Below, in pieces: positions 56,201 through 64,000 of a stretch of DNA of 64,000 nt (the stretch's first letter is position 1; the number at the start of each line of letters is the position of its first letter). Source of the stretch: Scilla litardierei (lineage: Eukaryota > Streptophyta > Magnoliopsida > Asparagales > Asparagaceae); contig CM061142.1 in NCBI GenBank assembly GCA_030789695.1, forward strand, positions 799,107,258-799,171,257, given 5' to 3'. Made by a program: the position numbers and the translations under genes. Below the pieces are notes generated by a model, which did no database searches, was not told where the DNA came from, and saw only the letters and a program-made list of their open reading frames with translations.

Positions 56201-57480
56201 CTCTACTGAAGATGCAAAGGCACAATGAGCGAAATAGTTGACGTGAGATCTCGTCTTGACACTATCAAGTATGTTGCCAATGACTTACTCATGGGGATGG
56301 TCATGAACTGTTTGAAGCCGTTTGGGAACTCCCTGATCACTAGGAACATTCTCAAAAGAATCATCAGTAGGGTTAGTATCAATAAAATCAATAGAATTAG
56401 AATTACCAATAGAATCACATATAACTTCCATGGAGTCATCATCATTGATAATTCTAGGAGGGACAAAATTTTCATTGAATGAAACATGAAGTGATTCCTC
56501 GATCGTTGAGGTTCTTTTGTTGTATATCCGGTAGGCTTTGCTACGTGAGGAATATCCAACAAATATCCCCTCATCGGATCTTGGATCAAATTTGTCCAAA
56601 CTCCCATACGTGTTTTTAATAAAACATTTTGCACCAAAAACTCGAAAATGTTTAACTTGAGGAAATCTACCAAACAACAATTCATAACAAATTTGTTTGG
56701 TGCCGGGCCTCAAGAGTATTCTATTAAACACATAGCAAGCGGTATGTACCGCTTCCGCCCAAAATTGATGGCCAAGTTGGCTATCATCAAGCATTGTGCG
56801 AGCACATTCCACTAGCATCCTATTCTTTCTCTCAACAACACCATTTTGAGGAGGTGCGCGAGGGAAAGAAAAGGTGTGTGTAATACCAACTTCATCACAA
56901 AAATTTCAGAAAGACTCATTCTCAAATTTCCCTCCATGATCACTACGAATAGTGACAATGGTGGTTCCAATGAGATTTTGTACTTTCTTAAAAAATACAG
57001 TGAAGTTTTCAAAAGCATCATTTTTATTAGTTAAAGAAAATACCCAAGTAAATCTAGAAAATTCATCAACGATGACAAGTCCATATCGAGCATTCCCTAA
57101 TGAAGCAATTCTAGTTGGCCCAAAAAGATCTAGATGTAAAAGCTCTAGTGGCCGTTTAGAGGATATGCTCTTCTTAGGTTTGAATGACGACTTTGGAAGT
57201 TTGCCTCGTTGACACGAGTCACAAAAGCTTTTCTTTTGGAAAGTAAGCTTAGGAAACCCTTTAATAGAATTTAACTTGGATAGCTTAAAAAGTGTTCCAA
57301 AGTTCACATGACCAAAACGTCGATGCCATAAGTGTTGTTCACTTGTGTTGGCAATGAGACATTGTTCATGTGACTTGGGGAGGTCTAGGATATATATATA
57401 TCCTTATGGCGTGTGCCAGAAAATAACAAATTGTTATTATCTTTACTAAAAATATGACACATTCCTTTCGCAAAGCTAAC
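56201..57480 (-). pseudogene. pol: SIRE-like copia integrase fragment
   Basis: Minus-strand integrase with the zinc region (FCDSCQRGK near 57220), first Asp (LLHLDLFGP near 57145), second Asp (TIRSDHGGKF near 56930) and Glu (PPQNGVVERKNR near 56840), then the C-terminal region (FRVFGAKCFIKN near 56640). TGA at 56908-56906 interrupts it; the frame continues beyond. It is cut at 56201 by the Athila 1 LTR, so RT and RNase H are missing. Confidence 0.9.
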
Positions 57481-57890
57481 TTTGTAACCCTTGTCACAAA
57501 GTTGGCTTATTGAAATGAGATTGTGATTTAAGCCTTTTAACAAGGTAAACATCACTTATAAGCGGTTTAGATGGGTTACCAACTTTACCAACACCAATGA
57601 TGGTTCCGCTCTCATTGCCTTCAAAGACTACTCGGTTCCAATTCTCAATGGGCACCACTCCGGAGAGCAATTGAGCTTCACCCGTCATGTGTTTTGAACA
57701 CCCGCTATCAAGTATTCACCCATCCTTGGAGCTAAATTTGGATTTGTTGCTCTGTTTCTTTTTCGTGAGTACCTGACGATAAAACATATCGTATCATGGT
57801 ACCCAAGGTCATTGGGACCTAAAAGATTAGACCTTTGGAATCCAAGTCCAATTGGACTTAGACTTCCCAACATAATCATCATTGTGCACT
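57481..57890 (-). pseudogene. pol: SIRE-like copia protease region, decayed
   Basis: The minus strand carries DSGCSKHMTGE-like sequence near 57700 (copia protease active site DSG) and VVFEGNESGTIIGVGKVGNP (near 57620). A TGA just before the active site stands where Trp is usual, and further shifts occur downstream near 57500. Confidence 0.75.
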
Positions 57891-59965
57891 ACATTCATGA
57901 AATAAGAATTAATGTAAGCTTGTTTTTCATGCATGCTTGTGTCCTTCGGGCCCCAAATAGTGAATGTCTTGGAAGCCCTATTCCTATTGGGAGCATGCAT
58001 ACGTTGTTGATGTCTACATGATGCATGTGGCCTACGAGGAGGTGGCCTAGGAAATGCATGTCGTGGATAAGCATATGGCACATGATGAAATGGTGGTGGC
58101 GACATATGATATGGTGCATGATGGTAATCATTCATATAGTAATGATGTGGTTGAACATATGCATGTGGAGGAACACGTGCGTGAGTGTGTCTCACTTGGT
58201 GTGCACGTGCTCATGGACGTGGAGCATAGAAATCATCATATGTGTGAACATGTGGAGTAGGAGGTGTGTTCCTGCGTGGCATAGTATTGGTGTACATAAA
58301 TGCATGACCCTTCTTTGGAGGTCCACCCAAAGTGGGTTTCTTTCCAAACGGGGGTGTGTACCTAGTGGAAGCATCATTGGTAAATGAACTATCCATGGGG
58401 TGTTTACTCCCACTAGTTGAGGCATCGGAAGTTGGCTTTACAAAGGTGGTGGAAGATTTGGATGAATTTTCCATCTTATACCCCAAGCCAATACGATGAT
58501 TGGCCGGAAGTAAGTCATTTAGGATATTATCCAAATGGTCCTTACCTTTATTGAATTTATTAATTCGGCCAAATGTGGACTCATACTTCTCGGTGAGAGA
58601 AAGTATTGAAGTATCCAAAGTGGACACTTGAGTTGTGAGTACACAAACACGAGACTTGAGATTCTCATTCTCAATACTCAAAGTTGAGTTTCGAGAAATC
58701 AAATCCGCTATCTCGCATTCATCCGAATCCTCAATATGAACATGCTCAAGTTGAGATTTGAGATTTACAATCTCATTTTTTCAAGCCTTCAACAACGGTG
58801 TCGTTGTTGATGATGATAGGCTTAGGTGAGGTTTGGAGACTAGTTAGCTCATCTTTAGTCTTAGTATATCTATTTACTAGTTTAGAATTCTTAGACCAAA
58901 TTTGCTCGTTAGCTAATCTAAGGTCATCTATCGTTACCTCATCACCTTCATCCTTGCTTTCATCGGAGGGGGTCTCTTGATCATGTTCCTCTCTAGCCAT
59001 GAAGCACATGTGTGCTTGCTCCACTTGTTCATCATCCGACTCTCCACTTGAGGAGTCCTCGTCGGAGTCGGTGAATGTGCCGACAAGTTCTTTCTTGTAC
59101 CCTTTCTTGTACTTTCGAGACTTGTCGAACTTTGGCGCCTTCCATTTCTCCTTTTGTTTGTTTTGAGGACAATCCGCTTTGATGTGTCCTGGCTTGTTGC
59201 ATTTAAAACACAAAGGAGCGGAGGCGTTAGTAGAACTAAATTTAGATTTGTTCTTGAAATTACCTTTCCGGAAGAATCGGTTGAACTTCTTTACCATGAG
59301 GGCAATGGATTCTAAGTCCAACTCGTCTTCCGATTCTTCATCATCGGTAGATGTAGATGGAGCGGCCTTGAACGCAATCGTCTTTTTCTTCGGCTCGTCT
59401 TGCTTCAAGTACGACTTCATCTTGTCCTGCATCTTTATTTTACTGTCCTTGCGTACCTCATAGGACATCAAGGTATCCATTAGTTGTACGACAGTATACT
59501 TATTCATATCGTTACCTTCCTCGATGGGGAAGGTACGCTTTTTCCAACAGGAAGGAAGTCCGTCAATAATCTTTGAGACTTTCTCCTTTTGGGTGTAAGT
59601 CTTTCCAAGAGCCTCCAACTCATTGGTAATGTCAACGAAGCGAGCATAGTAGTCCTTCATCTTCTCACCCTGTTGCATGAGAAATAATTCGAATTCTTTA
59701 TTTACAACAGTGAGTTTGGAGTCTCTTACCCTACTCGTTCCTTCATGCAAGATGAAGAGTGAGTTCCAGATTTGATATGCACTCTTACATGTGCATATCT
59801 TGTTGAAGTCTTCGGGCTCCAACGCACATTGCAAGGCATTCATTGCCTTGGCATTGTTTACCTCCGCGGCAACCTCCGCGGTAGTCCACTTAGTGAAGTC
59901 TTGTTCGGCGAGCTCGACATACTCCGTCAACGTAGCTCTCCAAAGTGAAGTGCTCCGGAGGAACA
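57827..59965 (-). pseudogene. gag: SIRE-like copia gag, 5' truncated
   Basis: Gag core from FLRSTSLWRATLTEY (near 59950) through YQIWNSLFILHEGTSRVRDS and KIIDGLPSCWKKR, then an intact zinc knuckle CFKCNKPGHIKADC (near 59190), an acidic/coiled segment, and a His/Pro/Arg-rich tail with TIWGPKD (near 57940). The frame shifts at an A run near 58780 (one A too many against the sister copy at 63934), and CGA to TGA breaks it near 58209. Gag lacks its N-terminus: it joins the LTR end at 59965/59966 with no primer site, so the first ten or so codons of the open frame are LTR sequence. Confidence 0.88.
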
Positions 59966-60695
59966 TGTAGTGCCCTGTGAAGCTACTGCACATGTACTAG
60001 AGGGGGGTGAATAGTACTTTAAAATAATCAAGATAGTTATTCCTAATTATTGTGCAAGAAACAAACGACAATGCGGAATAAACAACAGTCAACAAGAGAT
60101 AGTCAAACGCAAACAAAACATGTAACGGGTTCAGATCCACCCAAGTCTCCCCGACTTGTTCCCGGTGATCCTACGTCCCAACCACCCGGATCCCCTCCGG
60201 ATACTTGAGTTAGAAACCCTAACTCAAGATTTAGCACTATGAAATTCTTGTGAAAAACCTTCACAAGACCAAATCATACAAATGACATGTGACTCCCACA
60301 AACCGGGATCACACCCTCTCTCACAACCGAGAGACAATCTTAGATATCAAATACGATGAAATAAAGAAACACTTAGAACAAAATCCTATGCCTTGAGTAT
60401 ACTTACCAAATTAGGGCAAAGAGGGATTTTGAGGAAGAAGATGTCACCAAACCGAAGCTCCACCAATAAGATCAGCGATCGAAGGCTAGGATGGAGGATG
60501 GTGACTTTGGATCAAGCTCTTGGCTTGGAAGGCTCACAATGGAGAGAATATCTCTTGAGGAATATGGCTTAAAGAGTTGAGGGAGAGATTCTTGTGAGGA
60601 AGAGAAAGCTTTAGAATGGAGTTGAGTAGCTTCTCTTTGATATCTCTAAACCTCTAAAATGGCAGCCTTGAATACTAGGAAAGAACCCCTCCAAG

Positions 60696-60703
60696 TATAT
60701 ATA
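60696..60703 (-). promoter_or_regulatory. TATA box, SIRE-like LTR
   Basis: TATATATA on the minus strand in CCTATATATACTTGG, about 65 bp downstream of the inverted-repeat array in element sense. Conserved at 21668-21675. Confidence 0.65.
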
Positions 60704-60767
60704 GGATAGAGGAAAGATAGAGAGAAAACGTTTCAATTAAAGATCCAACGGCTCTATTCTGAAGCAG

Positions 60768-61297
60768 ACTAGTCGGTCTAAGAAGGATCACTGACCGACT
60801 AGTTCATCAACTAGTCGGTCGGTGATTCAACATGGACCGACTAACAGCTCGACAGCCAAAAGAGTGATTTCCAAGCAACATGAACTAGTCAGTCTAAGAA
60901 GACTTGCCAACCGACTAGTTTGCTAACTAGTCGGTCGGTGAGTGTTCTTTGACTGACTAAGAGATGAAATCAAGTAGCTGAATACAAGTTACACTAGTCG
61001 GTCTAAGAATAAATGCTGACCGACTAGTTTCACAACTAGTCGGTCGATGAATGTTCTTGGACCGACTAACTGTAAACAGTAACTCAGGCTGTACAGAGGC
61101 AAGCTCAACTAGTCGGTCTAAGTAGAATTCCTAACCGACTAGATCGTCATCTAGTCGGTCGGTGAACCTTCTTTGACCGACTAATTGATCGACATGGCTG
61201 AGCTGAAATGAGTTAGGATATCTAGTCGGTTCATGAAGAGTTGCCGACCGACTAGATCGTCATCTAATCGATTGGTGACTCTACTTGAACCAACTAA
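60768..61297 (-). repeat. inverted-repeat array TTAGTCGGTC / GACCGACTAG (SIRE-like LTR)
   Basis: Five units at about 110-120 bp spacing (plus-strand starts near 60768, 60883, 60995, 61110, 61222). In element sense each reads TTAGTCGGTC - spacer - CCGACCGACTAGTT - 4 nt - AACTAGTCGGTC - spacer - AGACCGACTAGT. Spacers such as GAGTTACTGTTTAC match those of the Tekay LTR array. Confidence 0.92.
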
Positions 61298-61694
61298 GAT
61301 GCACTAGAAGCCAAAGGAAGAAGCGATAAGCTTCAGGAAAGTTTCTAATGGCTTCTATGATAATCCTAGCTCTAAGATATGAGCAAAATGAAGATATTAA
61401 TGTAAGTCCTACTCAAGGCTTAACATTCTAATCTATGAAGCTAGAAGACAATAAATAATACATGACGAACCGTCTTCGAAGCTTCAATCTTCATTCTTGA
61501 CTTCAATAAAACTCCTTGAGCTTCAACGAAGCTTCAGGCACACGATCACGCGTATTAAGAAGTCTTGAGACGTCGCTTTTGATATACGTATTCTTTTGGC
61601 GACGATCTCCATAACTGTGCTCACAAACAGTTAGATCATAATATTTATGTTTACTCATCATCCAAAACCAAATCCGGGGAATCAATACTCAACA

Positions 61695-63039
61695 TTCTCC
61701 CCCTTTTTGGTGATGACAAACCAACATAAATAATAATCAATAATAATGATTCAATAAGAAATTTACTTACTCCCCCTGCATTGATGACACGTTAGTTCCA
61801 TATTCAATAATATTCATACGCATCAAGCAGACGAGGGAAATATAAAATATGAATCCTATTATCGCAATTTAGGATCTAAATCCATTTTATATCTTAACTC
61901 CCCCTGAATCTAACATATCAACTTAGATTCATGGTAAATTGCTTTGATATCAATTAGCACATTGTCATTATTATGAATTTATGAATTCTCTCCCCCTTTG
62001 GCATTAGCAAAAAGAGCAGGAGATCAATGACAAGATTACAATGGCTAAGAAATAAAAGCAAGAGAGTCTAAGAATACGACCACGGTCCAAAGTAAAATAC
62101 CAAATGTAAAATACCGGAGAAACATCAAAGCGTGCCAACTTGACCATAGTCGAAAATCGAAAAACGAAACCATCAAGCCATAGGCGAAATTCGAAAAACG
62201 AAATCATCAAACCATAGGCAAATTCGAAAAACGAAATCATCAAACCATAGGCGAAATTCGAAAAACGAAATCATCAAGCCATAGGCGAAAATCGAAATCT
62301 CCAAAAATCAAATTAATTTCACTTATTGAGTTATGGAACATACTCTCCAATATCAACATTCTTAGTTAAATAGTGCATGGAAAACAATTCTATGTTTCCA
62401 TAGAAAGAATTTCTATTTAATCAAGTTAATCGTTGAGCAATGAAATCAACATCAGAGACAAAAATCCAATGTGAAAACCAAATGTAGCAAATACGATACC
62501 AAGAGTAACATGCAAAAGTGTTATGCCAAAAACAATACAATCATCATAGAACTTATGGCATACACAATTCTAGCATACACATTGAAAGAGAATGATACTA
62601 ATGTAGATATTCTAACAAAGTATGCAATCAACACACATGGATACCAAATGTATATCAAATGTAAGAAGATACTTACAACATTAATCTCCCCCTACTTTGG
62701 TGCATCACTTAAGCACCATCAACTCCATTTGAATGAAAAGCTTTGCAAATCAATGAGTTGGTAGGGTTGGTATCCCATGATGGATTGAACCTAGAAAGCA
62801 TCATTTTAGTATCCAAAAATCTTTTTAGATCCTATGGGTTAGGCAATAAATTTAGCGAAATTAAATGTAACCCATATCCTAACTAAATTCAAATTCAATA
62901 TGAATTTAACTTTCAAATTAACATGCACATCCATGATCAATATGCAAATACAAAATAAACCAATTCTTACCACAATTGCGTTGGTACCCATAAAATGAAA
63001 TTAAACTTATGGTACCAAGCAATGAAGGGTCAATGAAGA
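61695..63039 (-). other. SIRE-like 3' non-coding region
   Basis: The purine tract next to the LTR reads CCAAAAAGGGGGAGAA on the minus strand (61695-61711). Further CTCCCCCT tracts lie at 61772, 61899, 61990 and 62685. No reading frame with a known domain. It directly follows gag, so pol is deleted in this unit. Confidence 0.65.
62144..62303. repeat. 34-bp minisatellite, 4.7 copies
   Basis: Units of CCATAGGCGAAATTCGAAAA then ACGAAATCATCAAG start at 62144, 62178, 62212, 62245 and 62279, with few differences. Each unit contains CGAAAWTCG, a near-palindrome. Confidence 0.92.
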
Positions 63040-64000
63040 CTAACCCTTCGGAAACCAAGTCCAAGAGGACCTTGATTTCCCAACATAGTCATCATTCAAA
63101 ATAATATCATTAATAAACGATTGCACACACAAATCCTTATTATACATGCTTGTGTTCTTCGGACCCCAAATGGTGTATGTCTTGGGAGTCCTAATCCTAT
63201 TGGGAACATGCATACGTTGTTGATTTCTATGTGATGCATGTCGTGGATAAGCATATGGCATATGATGCAAAGGTGCATGATGATACTTATTCATATGAGA
63301 ATGAGGATGAATATATGCATGTGGTGGAACACGTGCATGAGTGTGTCTCACATGGTGTGCACGTGCTCGTGGATGCGGAGCATAAAAATCATCATATGTG
63401 CTAACATGTGGAGTAGGATGTGTGTTCCTACGTGGCATGGCATACATGAAAGCATGACCCCCTCTTTGGAGGTCCACCCAAATTGGGTTTCTTTCCAAAT
63501 GGGTGTGTGTACCTAGCGGAAGCACCATTGGTAGAAGAACTACCAATGAAGTGTTTACTCCCACTAGTAGAAGCTTCGGAAGATGGCCTAACAAAGGTCG
63601 TGGCCGATTTGGATGAGTCTCCCATCTTACACCCCAAGCCAATGTGGTGATTGGCCGGAAGTAAGTCATTTAGGATATTATCCAAATGGCCCTTACCTTT
63701 ATTGAATTCATGAATTCGGCCCAATGTGCACTCATATTTCTCGGTGAGAGAATGCATCGAAGCATCCAAGGTGGACACTTGCGATGTGACTGCATAAACA
63801 CGTGATTTGAGATTTTTATTCTCAATACTCAAAGTTGAGTTTTGAGACATCAAATCCGCTATCACATGTTCATCCGAATCCTCGACATGAACATGCTCAA
63901 GTTGAGATTTGAGATTTACAATCTCATTTCTCAAATCTTCAACAACGGTGTCGTTGTTGACGATGATAGGTTTAGGCGAGGTTTTAAGACTATCGAACTC
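63040..64000 (-). pseudogene. gag: second SIRE-like copia gag C-terminal fragment
   Basis: Closely parallels 57827-58760: an Asn/Ser-rich coiled segment (STLSIENKNLKSRVYAVTSQ near 63840), HLDNILNDLLPANHHIGLGC, GKKPNLGGPPKRG, then a His/Arg/Pro-rich tail with TIWGPKN (near 63170) ending at 63040 with WTWFPKG. One extra base in the C run near 63463 shifts the frame. It continues beyond the right edge. Protease and the rest of pol are absent downstream. Confidence 0.85.

Larger units (their letters stand above)
59966..61694 (-). repeat. SIRE-like copia LTR (1729 bp)
   Basis: In plus sense TGTAGTGCCCTG to TACTCAACA; in element sense it starts TGTTGAGT after a purine tract and ends GGGCACTACA. 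The inverted-repeat array (60768-61297) lies in U3 upstream of TATATATA. It is preceded in element sense by a 3' non-coding region and gag (61695-64000) and followed by truncated gag, so it may be an LTR shared by two SIRE units. Confidence 0.85.

Noticed and set aside
58025..58387. Met/His/Trp-rich plus-strand frames as a metal-binding protein
   Set aside because: They are antisense to the His/Pro-rich gag tail, which explains their composition; the sister copy at 63238 shows the same shadow.

Overview
This window is nuclear DNA of a flowering plant, in a region built almost wholly of nested LTR retrotransposons. I see no host protein gene, rRNA, tRNA gene or CRISPR array. The plant assignment rests on the element families: a Ty3 chromovirus of Tekay/Del type, two Athila-type Ty3 elements with tRNA-Asp-type primer sites and ATHILA ORFs, a Ty1/copia element with an initiator-Met primer site, SIRE-like copia pieces, Helitron-like units and an En/Spm-like fragment. 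The species cannot be told from the sequence.

Layout. 1-6316 (+): 3' part of a Tekay-type element (gag end, PR, RT, RNase H, IN, chromodomain, 2.6 kb LTR), with two candidate spliceosomal introns and two nonsense codons. 6317-10059: no genes; a 230-bp tandem repeat (6690-7375), three head-to-tail Helitron-like units (7727-8845) and an (AT)n tract. 10060-17987 (-): a complete but frameshifted Ty1/copia element with 551-bp LTRs, primer site and a likely target-site duplication. 18350-20600 (-): decayed En/Spm-type transposase-like exons and a 146-bp exon-intron tandem repeat. 20942-21682: SIRE-like LTR fragment. 21683-33773: tandem array LTR-int-LTR-int-LTR of a non-coding Tekay-related element (LTR 3445 bp). 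33774-56200 (+): Athila element 1 (gag-PR and ATHILA ORF, no RT/RNase H/IN), split by Athila element 2 (38553-49306, exact TSD CGAAG; RT/RNase H/IN and an intact ATHILA ORF, no gag-PR). 56201-64000 (-): SIRE-like copia pieces around a 1729-bp LTR.

Four signals stand out. (1) Clusters of short palindromes sit directly upstream of TATA boxes in five LTR families. The motif is constant within an element and different between elements, and in both Athila elements it recurs with a second TATA box upstream of the ATHILA ORF, suggesting paired genomic and internal promoters with an element-specific code. (2) Athila element 1 has, in each LTR downstream of the TATA box, five hairpins with a constant 14-nt loop (TTGCAAGAGATTGG) and different stems that change in a compensatory way between the two LTRs. 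(3) Both Athila elements carry hairpins with a constant GAGG(A/G)C loop and differing stems just before AGCTTGGGGGA polypurine tracts. (4) A ~630-bp U3 module is shared, in sense orientation, between the Ty3 Tekay LTR and the Ty1 SIRE LTR.

All readings were made by eye. Identities, lineage names and splice sites have not been computed or searched.
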